DNA of 6,904 nucleotides. Source: Phycisphaeraceae bacterium. Its GTDB lineage: Bacteria > Planctomycetota > Phycisphaerae > Phycisphaerales > Phycisphaeraceae. Each line of letters opens with the position of its first letter. Position 1 is the stretch's first letter. Made by a program: the position numbers and the translations under genes. The stretch is from assembly GCA_020851395.1 (NCBI GenBank), contig JADZCW010000210.1:1-6904 (forward strand), in the 5' to 3' direction. Below the pieces are notes generated by a model. It was not told where the DNA came from. It saw nothing but the letters and a program-made list of their open reading frames with translations, and searched no databases. This document shows positions 1 to 6,609 of the stretch, piece by piece.

Positions 1-3000
1 GGACAAGGGCAAGACGCACCGCGATATCCCGATCATGGCTCAGGTGACGATCGAGACGACCGGCACGATGCTCCTGGGCACGGAGATCGCGGCGGCGGCG
101 TCGGCGCTGGCGGGGTACCCGATCCTGTCGCTGGGGATCAACTGCGCCACCGGGCCGGTCGAGATGGCTGAGCACGTGCGCTGGCTGGGCGCGAACTGGC
201 CGCGGCACATCAGCGTGCAGCCCAACGCGGGCCTGCCGGCATTGGTCAACGGGCGGACGGAGTTCCCCTTGGGGCCCGTGCCGTTCGCCGAGAAACTGGC
301 GGGGTTCACGAAGGAATCACGCCTGAGCATGGTGGGGGGGTGCTGCGGCACGACGCCGGAACACATCCGCGAGTTGGCCCGGCGGATCGAGCGAGAAGGT
401 CACCCCCCGGCAGAGCCGGGGGCTACAACCCGAAGCGCCACGCCGGTTTCAGCCCCCGGCTCCGCCGGGGGGTACGGCGGCACAACCCCCGACACGGCTC
501 CCGCGCTCAAGCCGGCGTGCACCTCACTTTATTCAGCCGTCGACTACCGGCAGGACACGTCGATCCTCAACGTCGGTGAGCGGACGAACTCCTCGGGCTC
601 GAAGAAATTCCGCCAGCTCCTTGAAGCGGAGCAGTGGGACGAAATGATCAGTCTGGCTCGTGAGCAGCTCCGCGAGGGTTCGCACGTCATCGACGTCAAT
701 GTCGACTACGCCGGCCGCGACGGGGCGAAGGACATGGCGGAGTTGGTCCACCGACTGGTCCGCCAGGTCAACGCGCCCCTGATGCTCGACTCGACGCAGG
801 TGGCCACGCTCGAGGCGGGCCTCAAACAGGCCGGCGGCAAGTGCATCATCAACTCGGCCAACCTCGAGAACGGCGAGGAGAAGTTCGGCCGGATGTGCGA
901 ATTGGCCAAGCGGTTCAACGCCGCCCTGGTCCTGGGCACGATCGACGAGGACCCGGACGAGGCCATGGCCCGCACGGAAGAGCGCAAGATCGCGATCGCC
1001 CAGAGGATGTTCAAACTCGCGACCGAGAAGCACGGCATGGCCGCGGACGATCTGTTCTTCGATCCGCTGGTGCTGCCGATCTCGACGGGCATGGAGAAAG
1101 ATCGTCGCAGCGCCCTCGAGACGATCGCCGGCGTGCGGCGGATCGCCCAGGAGCTGCCGCGCTGTCAGACCGTTGTGGGGCTGTCGAACGTCAGCTTCGG
1201 CCTCAAGCCCGCGGCGCGGCAGGTGCTCAACAGCGTCTTCCTGCACGAGCTGATCCAGGCTGGCCTGACGTCGGCCATCCTGCACGTGACCAAGATCCTG
1301 CCCCAGAGCAAGATTCCCGGGCAGCAGTGGGAGGCGGCACTGGACCTGATCTACAACCGGCCCCCGCGGACGCCGGTCACGCTGCGCGATGGCAGCATCA
1401 CCCAGGACCCGTTGCAGCGATTCATTGATCTTTTCCCCGACGGCGATGCCGAGCAGGAGGCCAAGACCTCCATCGACACGCTGCCCCTGGAGGAGCGCCT
1501 TCGTCGCCACATCATCGACGGCGAGAAGAAGCATCTTTCCGAGACGCTCGAAGAAGCACGCAAGAAATACGCCCCGCTGGCGATCATCAACGATCACCTG
1601 CTCGACGGCATGAAGGTCGTCGGCGAGTTGTTCGGCTCGGGCCGGATGCAGTTGCCGTTCGTGCTCCAGTCGGCCGAGGTGATGAAGATGGCGGTGGCCC
1701 ACCTTGAGCCCTACATGGACAAGGTGGCGGGCCAGACCAAGGGCTCGATCGTCCTGGCCACCGTCAAGGGCGACGTGCACGACATCGGCAAGAACTTGGT
1801 GGACATCATCCTGACCAACAACGGCTACACGGTGCACAACCTGGGCATCAAGCAGCCGATCGCCGACATCATCAGGAAGTGGCGCGAGACCGGGGCCGAC
1901 GCGATCGGGCTGTCGGGCCTCTTGGTCAAGAGCGTCAATGTGATGGAGGAGAACCTCGTCGAGCTCAGCGCCCAGGGCGTGACGGTCCCCGTGCTGCTGG
2001 GCGGGGCGGCGCTGTCGCGCCACTACGCCGAGGGACATCTGCGCGCGACGTACAAGGGCAAGGTGTATTACGGCCAGGACGCCTTCGAGGGCCTGCGGAT
2101 CATGGAGCATCTGGCCCAGAAGAAGGCCGGGGCGCTCGACGCGGAGATCGAAACGCGGCTGACCAAACGCGCCGCCGCGGAGAAGGCCATCGAGGCCTCG
2201 GCGGCCAAGCGGGCAGAGGGAGCGGCAACGGCTATCGCAGAACACGACCAGCCGCATCGCGTCGAGCCCGTGGACGTGCCCGCGCCGCCGTTCTGGGGCG
2301 ATCGGGTGGTGGAGTCCGTGCCGCTGGACGAGATCTATCCCTACATCAACCCCATCGCCCTCTTCCGGGGGCAGTGGCAGTTCAAGAAGGGTCGGCTCAC
2401 CGACGCCGAGTACGAGCGGGAATTGGCCGAGAAGGTTTATCCACTTTTTGAGCGGCTCAAGAAGCAGTGCAAGGACGAGAACATCCTCCGGCCCAAGGTT
2501 GTCTACGGCTACTACCCGTGCAGCGGCGATGGTGACGACGTGGTGATCTTCGACCCCGTCGATCAGGACAGAGAGGTCGAGCGGTTCACCTTCCCCCGGC
2601 AGGCCACGGGCAAGCGGCAGTGCATCAGCGACTTCTTCCTGCCCATCCCTTCCGGGGGGGGCAAGCGCGACGTCATCGGCTTGAGCTGCGTCACGATGGG
2701 CCCGCGCGTCAGCGTCATCACGCACGAGCTCTTCGCGGCGAACAAGTACCAGGAATACCTCTACCTGCACGGCATGGGCGTCGAGAGCGCCGAGGGTCTG
2801 GCGGAGCTGTGGCACAAGCGGATGCGGCAGGAACTCGGCATCGCCGGCGACGACGCGGCCGACATTCGCCAGCTTTTCACGCAGCATTACCGCGGCAGCC
2901 GGTACAGCTTCGGCTACCCGGCGTGCCCGGAGATGAGCGACCAGGAGAAGCTCTTTAAACTGCTCCGCCCGCAGCGGATCGGCTGCGAGCTGACGGAGAA

Positions 3001-3076
3001 CTGGCAGATCGACCCCGAGCAGTCGACCAGCGCCCTGGTCGTGCACCACCCGGCCGCGAAATACTTCAATGTCTGA
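1..3076 (+). CDS. metH: Cobalamin-dependent methionine synthase, 5'-truncated by the window edge
   Basis: Transfers a methyl group from methyl-tetrahydrofolate through cobalamin to homocysteine, making methionine in the cytoplasm. The frame is open from base 2, so the ATG at 35 is internal. Residues below are counted from that Met. Homocysteine domain remnant ~1-118: the zinc cysteines are visible as C37 in GINCATG and C103/C104 in GGCCGT. Pro/Gly-rich linker ~120-165, encoded by a palindromic repeat. Folate (pterin) domain ~175-445, with NVGERTN at 179-185. Helical cap ~485-568. Cobalamin domain ~570-700, with DxHxxG at 580-585, where H582 is the expected lower cobalt ligand. Ala/Glu-rich linker ~700-765. 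C-terminal AdoMet-binding reactivation domain, with GYPACPE at 960-966. All four MetH modules occur in the usual order. About 200 N-terminal residues are probably missing compared with full-length family members. Ends at TGA 3074-3076 with no obvious frameshift. Identification is very secure. Confidence 0.97.
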   Translation, partial: DKGKTHRDIPIMAQVTIETTGTMLLGTEIAAAASALAGYPILSLGINCATGPVEMAEHVRWLGANWPRHISVQPNAGLPALVNGRTEFPLGPVPFAEKLAGFTKESRLSMVGGCCGTTPEHIRELARRIEREGHPPAEPGATTRSATPVSAPGSAGGYGGTTPDTAPALKPACTSLYSAVDYRQDTSILNVGERTNSSGSKKFRQLLEAEQWDEMISLAREQLREGSHVIDVNVDYAGRDGAKDMAELVHRLVRQVNAPLMLDSTQVATLEAGLKQAGGKCIINSANLENGEEKFGRMCELAKRFNAALVLGTIDEDPDEAMARTEERKIAIAQRMFKLATEKHGMAADDLFFDPLVLPISTGMEKDRRSALETIAGVRRIAQELPRCQTVVGLSNVSFGLKPAARQVLNSVFLHELIQAGLTSAILHVTKILPQSKIPGQQWEAALDLIYNRPPRTPVTLRDGSITQDPLQRFIDLFPDGDAEQEAKTSIDTLPLEERLRRHIIDGEKKHLSETLEEARKKYAPLAIINDHLLDGMKVVGELFGSGRMQLPFVLQSAEVMKMAVAHLEPYMDKVAGQTKGSIVLATVKGDVHDIGKNLVDIILTNNGYTVHNLGIKQPIADIIRKWRETGADAIGLSGLLVKSVNVMEENLVELSAQGVTVPVLLGGAALSRHYAEGHLRATYKGKVYYGQDAFEGLRIMEHLAQKKAGALDAEIETRLTKRAAAEKAIEASAAKRAEGAATAIAEHDQPHRVEPVDVPAPPFWGDRVVESVPLDEIYPYINPIALFRGQWQFKKGRLTDAEYERELAEKVYPLFERLKKQCKDENILRPKVVYGYYPCSGDGDDVVIFDPVDQDREVERFTFPRQATGKRQCISDFFLPIPSGGGKRDVIGLSCVTMGPRVSVITHELFAANKYQEYLYLHGMGVESAEGLAELWHKRMRQELGIAGDDAADIRQLFTQHYRGSRYSFGYPACPEMSDQEKLFKLLRPQRIGCELTENWQIDPEQSTSALVVHHPAAKYFNV
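402..473. repeat. Pair of inverted palindromic GC-rich units inside metH (REP/BIME-like)
   Basis: Two units face each other: 403-424 and 451-472. The reverse complement of the first equals the second at 21 of 22 bases, the only difference being at 463; base 402 also pairs with 473. Each unit is itself a hairpin with a perfect 8-bp stem (CCCCCGGC/GCCGGGGG) and a 3-base loop: stems 404-411/415-422 with loop AGA, and 453-460/464-471 with loop TCC. The spacer is 26 bases. This is the geometry of paired REP elements (BIMEs). It is translated in frame as the Pro/Gly/Ala/Thr-rich linker between the homocysteine and folate domains of MetH (about residues 123-152 from the Met at 35). The structure is seen directly. 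That it belongs to a dispersed genomic family is inferred, because only one copy pair lies in this window. Confidence 0.8.
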
Positions 3077-3079
3077 TGA

Positions 3080-3109
3080 TGGACTCCTGACCTTTCGGTG
3101 AGATATCGT
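3080..3109 (+). promoter_or_regulatory. Weak candidate sigma70-type promoter for yceI
   Basis: TGGACT at 3080-3085 and TATCGT at 3104-3109 each match the -35 and -10 consensus at 4 of 6 bases, with an 18-base spacer. Transcription would begin near 3115-3117, downstream of the 5' arm of the leader helix. Two 4/6 matches are poor evidence, and readthrough from metH is an equally good source of yceI mRNA. Confidence 0.2.
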
Positions 3110-3153
3110 TCTCATCGGCGCGATCGCAGCGCCGCGGAACCCTCATCGAAAGG
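3091..3153 (+). promoter_or_regulatory. Leader with competing hairpins, one covering the yceI ribosome binding site
   Basis: Bases 3091-3102 (CCTTTCGGTGAG) pair with 3142-3153 (CTCATCGAAAGG) over 12 consecutive positions, 11 Watson-Crick plus one G-U. The 3' arm contains GAAAGG, the core of the yceI ribosome binding site, so this helix would mask it. Its 39-base loop holds a separate 6-bp stem, CGGCGC 3116-3121 with GCGCCG 3129-3134. The same 5' arm can instead pair locally, 3095-3103 with 3110-3118 (9 bp including two G-U, 6-base loop), because CTCATCG occurs twice (3111-3117 and 3142-3148). The local hairpin excludes both other helices and leaves the ribosome site free. The pairings are read directly; a regulatory role is inferred. 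No T-run follows, so it does not look like an intrinsic terminator. Confidence 0.5.
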
Positions 3154-3160
3154 AACAACC

Positions 3161-3808
3161 ATGCTCGGACGTCGGCTCAATCGTGCGTGGATCGTGACGA
3201 TCCTGTCGGCGGCGATCCTGACGGCAGGGGGGGTGACCTCTCTTGCTCAATCGCAGTCCGCGACGAGCGGCCAGAAGGTCGTCTACAACCTCGACCCCAT
3301 GCACGCCTCGATCTACTTCCGCATCCAGCACCTGGGCGTGAGCTACGTCTACGGCCGGTTTAACACCATGTCCGGCCGGATCGATCTGGCGTCCGACGGC
3401 AAGACACTCGCGGGCCTCAAGATCACCGTCAAGACCGCCAGCGTCGACACCGGCGTCAATAAGCGCGACGAGCACCTGCGAAAGCCCGACTTCTTCGATG
3501 CCGGGCAGTACCCCCAGATCGTCTTTGAGAGCCACAGTGTCGCGCCCGTCGAGGGCCAGCCTGACACTTACACCGTCGCCGGCACGATGACGCTGCACGG
3601 CGTGTCTAAGCCTCTGACCGTCACGCTCAAGAAGGTCGGCCAGGCCATGACGCCCGGCCCCGACGGCAAGGAGCGCGTCGGCTTCGCCACCGAGTTCACG
3701 ATCAAGCGCAGCGACTACGGCATGGACAAGATGGTGGGGCCCGTTGGCGACGACGTGGACATGATGGTCAGTTTCGAGGCCGTCAAGGCCGAGGCCGCCC
3801 AGCCCTGA
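3161..3808 (+). CDS. YceI-family periplasmic lipid/polyisoprenoid-binding protein
   Basis: A 215-residue secreted protein of the YceI family, which forms a lipocalin-like beta-barrel that binds long isoprenoid or other lipid chains in the periplasm. The ATG at 3161 is chosen because GAAAGGA (3148-3154) lies 6 bases upstream and because translation then opens with a Sec signal peptide: basic RRLNR at 4-8, a hydrophobic core from ~9 to 25, and a likely cut after SLA at 27-29. An upstream in-frame GTG at 3098 would add a charged extension ahead of the signal and is rejected. The mature part has the YceI hallmarks: a DPxHxS-type start (D45, H48, S50) followed by HLGVSYVYGRF, then KRDEHLRKPDFFD at 101-113, and a C-terminal DxxMMVSFEA strand. 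The length is normal. The biological role of most YceI proteins is poorly defined, and the neighbours give no further clue. A G7 run (3227-3233) lies in the signal-peptide codons. Confidence 0.93.
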   Translation: MLGRRLNRAWIVTILSAAILTAGGVTSLAQSQSATSGQKVVYNLDPMHASIYFRIQHLGVSYVYGRFNTMSGRIDLASDGKTLAGLKITVKTASVDTGVNKRDEHLRKPDFFDAGQYPQIVFESHSVAPVEGQPDTYTVAGTMTLHGVSKPLTVTLKKVGQAMTPGPDGKERVGFATEFTIKRSDYGMDKMVGPVGDDVDMMVSFEAVKAEAAQP

Positions 3809-3818
3809 TCGTCTTGAC

Positions 3819-3844
3819 GCCGATCGGGCGGGTCAGCCGACGGC
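3819..3844 (+). terminator. Possible weak terminator hairpin after yceI
   Basis: Eleven bases past the yceI stop, GCCG(A)TCGG at 3819-3827 pairs with CCGACGGC at 3837-3844. The stem is 8 bp with one bulged A (3823) and a 9-base loop. It is GC-rich, but no T-tract follows, only an A/T-richer patch AATAAATT at 3851-3858. It could slow or end transcription with factor help, or be a chance hairpin in GC-rich DNA. Confidence 0.28.
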
Positions 3845-3856
3845 CAGTGCAATAAA

Positions 3857-3887
3857 TTGACCCCTGCCGACAAGGGTTTGACCTTGT
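3857..3887 (+). promoter_or_regulatory. TTGACC direct repeats 21 bp apart with an overlapping inverted repeat
   Basis: TTGACC occurs at 3857-3862 and 3878-3883, exactly 21 bp apart or two helical turns, beside the only A/T-rich patch between yceI and the aminotransferase gene. A related TTGACG sits at 3814-3819. ACAAGG at 3870-3875 and CCTTGT at 3882-3887 form an inverted repeat overlapping the second copy. The copies may be half-sites for an activator or repressor of the downstream pair, or -35-like hexamers. No convincing -10 box stands at the right distance from either, so no promoter is called. Confidence 0.25.
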
Positions 3888-3920
3888 AACCGCCTGGCCG
3901 AGCGGGCACGATGTTCCACA

Positions 3921-3951
3921 CCAGCCGTCTCATCCCCGGCTGGAGAAGGAG
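3921..3951 (+). promoter_or_regulatory. Hairpin abutting the ribosome binding site of the aminotransferase gene
   Basis: CCAGCCG (3921-3927) and CGGCTGG (3937-3943) form a perfect 7-bp stem with a 9-base loop. The stem ends two bases before the ribosome binding site AAGGAG (3946-3951), which lies 6 bases upstream of the GTG start at 3958. The site decides the GTG start, since no in-frame ATG is nearby. The stem may stabilise the mRNA end or hinder ribosome loading; this is inferred from position alone. Confidence 0.4.
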
Positions 3952-3957
3952 CACCTC

Positions 3958-5274
3958 GTGGCCAAACTCGCCATCAACGGCGGTCCGCGGCTCATCCCCC
4001 AGGGCACGCTCAAGCCCTGGCCGCCCGTCGACGACGTCGATCGCAGGTACGTCCTGGCGTCGCTGGAAAATCCCAATCACACCTTCGGGCCCAACTGCCA
4101 GAAGTTGCAGGAGGAGTTCGGGGCGTGGAACGGCAACCAGCATGTCATCGCCACCAACAGCGGCACGGCCGCGCTGCACATGGCCGTGGCGGCCGTCGGC
4201 TGCTCGGCGGGCGATCACGTGCTGGTGACCGCCTATTCCTGGTCGAGCAGCGCCACCTGCGTCCTTCATCACAACGCCGTGCCGGTGTTCGTCGACATCG
4301 ACTACGGCACGATGAACATCGACCCCCGGAAGATTGAGGGGGCCATCACGCCGCACACCAGGGCGATCATCGTCGTCCACCTGCACGGGCTGGCCGTGGA
4401 CATGGACGCCGTCATGGCCATCGCCAAGAAGCACAATCTCATGGTGATCGAGGACGCCTGCCAGGCCCACGGGGCGACGTTCCGGGGCAAGAAGGTCGGC
4501 ACGTTCGGCCACTGCGCGGCCTTCAGCCTCAACGCCAACAAATGCCTCTGCGGCGGCGAGGGCGGATTGTTCGTCACCAACGACCAGGAGGTTCATCACA
4601 GAGCACTCCAGGTCTGGTCCTTCGGCGAGACGCGCACACCCAGCGAAGAGCGCGACTATCACGCCTACGCGCTGGGCTGGATGTACCGCAACGACGACCT
4701 CGGGGCGGCCTTCGCCCGGGCGCAGCTGACCAAGCTCGACGGATATCTGACGAACCAGCGTGAGAACGCACGGGTCTTCCTGGATGAGCTCAGGGGCGTC
4801 GAGGGATTCACGCTGCCCGTCGTGCCCGAGGGGCATGAGCACAACTGGTACAACCTGAACCTGCGCATCGTACCCGAACATTTCGGGCTGGATCCCAAGC
4901 CTGACGGCGGAGCGAACTCGGCGAAGATCGCGGCTGTGCGCGACAGGATCCTTAAGGCCCTGGAGGCGGAGGGCGTGCACACGTTCATGTGGCAGCGGTT
5001 CATCCTGCCGGCCATGACGGTGTTTCAGGCGAAGAACGCCTACGGCCACGGCTGCCCGTGGACGCTGCCGTACACGGGGCCGGTGAACTACGACGTGCAT
5101 CAATTCCCCATGGCCCAGGCGCACACGGATCGGCACCTGTGCTTTGCGATCCCGCTGCGTTCGCCCAATGGGCCGGAGGTGGCCAGGCTCCACGCCCGGG
5201 GCATCCGCAAGGTCTTCGAGAACATCAAGGAACTCAAGCTCGAGTCGCTGGTCGACGCGAGCGCCTCGGCGTGA
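3958..5274 (+). CDS. DegT/DnrJ/EryC1/StrS-family PLP-dependent aminotransferase
   Basis: A 438-residue fold-type I PLP enzyme of the family that moves an amino group, usually from glutamate or glutamine, onto keto-sugars, keto-cyclitols or related ketones. Visible active-site features are NSGTAALH around S68-G69-T70 (phosphate grip), D166 in IEDACQAHGA (contacts the pyridine nitrogen), and K195 in SLNANKCLCGGEGG, the expected Schiff-base lysine. The N-terminus (AINGGP, then KPWPPVD) resembles the aminohydroxybenzoate synthase and scyllo-inosose aminotransferase branch rather than short sugar-nucleotide aminotransferases, but the substrate cannot be assigned. No signal peptide or membrane segment is present, so it is probably cytoplasmic. 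The GTG start is supported by AAGGAG 6 bases upstream and by the position of the AINGGP motif. It is followed after 24 bases by the ceramidase-like gene, very likely on one transcript. Confidence 0.93.
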   Translation: MAKLAINGGPRLIPQGTLKPWPPVDDVDRRYVLASLENPNHTFGPNCQKLQEEFGAWNGNQHVIATNSGTAALHMAVAAVGCSAGDHVLVTAYSWSSSATCVLHHNAVPVFVDIDYGTMNIDPRKIEGAITPHTRAIIVVHLHGLAVDMDAVMAIAKKHNLMVIEDACQAHGATFRGKKVGTFGHCAAFSLNANKCLCGGEGGLFVTNDQEVHHRALQVWSFGETRTPSEERDYHAYALGWMYRNDDLGAAFARAQLTKLDGYLTNQRENARVFLDELRGVEGFTLPVVPEGHEHNWYNLNLRIVPEHFGLDPKPDGGANSAKIAAVRDRILKALEAEGVHTFMWQRFILPAMTVFQAKNAYGHGCPWTLPYTGPVNYDVHQFPMAQAHTDRHLCFAIPLRSPNGPEVARLHARGIRKVFENIKELKLESLVDASASA

Positions 5275-5298
5275 GCTTTTCCATCGAGGGCAAAGGAC

Positions 5299-6567
5299 AT
5301 GACCTTGCGAGCAGGTTTCGGCGCGGCGGACATCTCCCCCGAACTCGGCACGGAGAAGCTGGCCTGGAGCGAGCCGATCCGCGTCGAGAAGATCGTCGAG
5401 CCCATCGGGGCCCACGCCCTGGTCCTCGATGACGGGCGGGCGCGGCTGGGGTTCGTGTCGGTGGACCTGGCGTCCGTGCCCGATCAGGTCGTGTCGCTGT
5501 GCCGGGCGATGACGTCCGATCTGGTGCCGGCCGAGGGGCTGCTCGTCGCCGCCACGCATAACCACGCCGCCCCGGGCTTCCACTGGTACACGCCTGCCTC
5601 GGAAGTGAAGATCTATGAGCCAGCCTTCGTCGCCGGGTGCATCCGTAACGCGCTGGCCCAGGCGGTGGCGGCGCTTGAGCCGGCCCAGGTCGGCGTCGGT
5701 TCGGGCGTGGAGGGGCGCGTCTCCTTCATCCGCCGCTGCATCATGCTCGACGGCACGGTCAAGACGCAGCCCCGCCCCGGCGACCCGAACATCCGCTGCG
5801 AGGAGAGCGTGATCGACCCCGAGGTCGGCGTCGTCGGGGTGAAGGTCAGCGGCCAATGGCGTGGCGCCATCGTCAACTTCGCCCTGCACCCGACGCAGTT
5901 CGGCGGCGACAGCACCGTTCGGCCCGGCTACCCCGGTGAGCTGGCCAAGGCTCTGCGTGATAAGTTCGGACCGCAGTTCCGCACGGTCTTCCTCAACGGC
6001 GCGGCCGGCGACGTGCACGCCCAGGATCGGCTGAACCCTTACGTCGGCGAGGATGCGACGAAGATCGGCCAATGCCTGGCCCAGACCGTCTCGGCTGTGC
6101 TTGAGCCGTTGGCCGTGACAGGCGACCTGAAACTCGGCGCGCAGATCAGGACCCTTGTAGTCCCCTGGCGCGATCCGGACGCCCCGCCGATCGGCCCGCC
6201 CGGGCAGTTCTATCACCCGCCGGGGATCCGCCGGCAGATGGAGGAACACCTCCGTCAGGCTCGCGCCAATTCACCCGGCCTGGACTATCCCGTTCAGCGG
6301 CTGACGATAGGTGACCAGGTCGCGATGATCGCCGCGCCGGGGGAGCTCTTCAGCGAGCTGGGGCTGCGGATCAAGCTCGCCTCGTCATTCCCCCGGACCT
6401 ACGTCATCGCTTACGCCAACGGCTCGGCCGGCTACATCCCCACCCTCGCGGCCCATCGCCGCGGTGGGTACGAGTGCAGCCTCGGCGTCAACCGTCTGGC
6501 CCCGCAGGCGGGGGACATGATCGTCGAGGCAGCTATCGGCCTGCTCAGGCATACCCCCGAGGCATGA
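5299..6567 (+). CDS. Neutral/alkaline ceramidase-superfamily hydrolase, short and without signal peptide
   Basis: A 422-residue protein matching the N-terminal catalytic domain of neutral/alkaline ceramidases, zinc enzymes that cleave the amide of ceramide. Motifs in order: AGFGAADISP at the N-terminus; THNHAAPG at 86-93, with H87 and H89; NFALHPT with H197; NGAAGDVH beginning at N233; APGELFSE with E349; YANGSAGYIPT with Y379. In characterised ceramidases two His, a Glu and a Tyr hold the zinc; here H87 or H89, H197, E349 and Y379 are the best candidates. It lacks the C-terminal domain of full-size secreted enzymes and has no signal peptide, so ceramide outside the cell is an unlikely substrate. 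It may be an amidase or esterase on a small cytoplasmic compound. The ATG at 5299 has GAGGG (5286-5290) 8 bases upstream; AAAGGA at 5292-5297 is too close to serve. It lies 24 bases behind the aminotransferase gene. The family is fairly sure, the reaction is not. Confidence 0.86.
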   Translation: MTLRAGFGAADISPELGTEKLAWSEPIRVEKIVEPIGAHALVLDDGRARLGFVSVDLASVPDQVVSLCRAMTSDLVPAEGLLVAATHNHAAPGFHWYTPASEVKIYEPAFVAGCIRNALAQAVAALEPAQVGVGSGVEGRVSFIRRCIMLDGTVKTQPRPGDPNIRCEESVIDPEVGVVGVKVSGQWRGAIVNFALHPTQFGGDSTVRPGYPGELAKALRDKFGPQFRTVFLNGAAGDVHAQDRLNPYVGEDATKIGQCLAQTVSAVLEPLAVTGDLKLGAQIRTLVVPWRDPDAPPIGPPGQFYHPPGIRRQMEEHLRQARANSPGLDYPVQRLTIGDQVAMIAAPGELFSELGLRIKLASSFPRTYVIAYANGSAGYIPTLAAHRRGGYECSLGVNRLAPQAGDMIVEAAIGLLRHTPEA

Positions 6568-6577
6568 TGCCCCTCCG

Positions 6578-6608
6578 TCGGCGAGTCATCGGCAAGGAGC
6601 GTCGCCGA
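6578..6608 (+). repeat. Short inverted/direct repeat after the hydrolase gene
   Basis: TCGGCGA (6578-6584) and TCGCCGA (6602-6608) are perfect inverted repeats 17 bases apart. The wider 10-mers 6577-6586 and 6601-6610 are also direct repeats at 9 of 10 bases, because the core is nearly self-complementary. With a long loop and no T-tract it is a poor terminator. It may mark the end of the two-gene unit or be chance. Confidence 0.22.
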
Positions 6609-6609
6609 G

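Noticed and set aside
35..37. ATG at 35 as the true start of metH
   Set aside because: The frame stays open to the window edge with MetH-like sequence before it (IPIMAQVTIE), and the first part of the homocysteine domain would be missing. It is an internal Met.
402..473. Repeat in metH as evidence of a frameshift or broken gene
   Set aside because: Domains on both sides stay in the same frame with all key residues intact, so the gene reads through the repeat.
533..3115. 860-codon open frame on the minus strand across metH
   Set aside because: It mirrors the codon pattern of the clearly real metH. Its product is rich in Arg, Val, Asp and Leu without recognisable domains, as expected opposite a high-GC gene.
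3091..3153. Inverted repeat after metH as an intrinsic terminator
   Set aside because: The loop is 39 bases and no T-tract follows the 3' arm, which instead contains the yceI ribosome site.
3098..3160. Upstream GTG start that would lengthen YceI by 21 residues
   Set aside because: It would put a polar, Arg-rich stretch before the signal peptide, and it lies in the leader helix. The ATG at 3161 has a proper ribosome site and a clean signal sequence.
5292..5297. AAAGGA as ribosome site of the hydrolase gene
   Set aside because: It ends one base before the ATG, too close to work. GAGGG at 5286-5290 has the right spacing.
3715..6249. 844-codon open frame on the minus strand across the aminotransferase and hydrolase genes
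   Set aside because: It crosses two real genes and an intergenic region, and shows no family motifs. Another GC-driven shadow.
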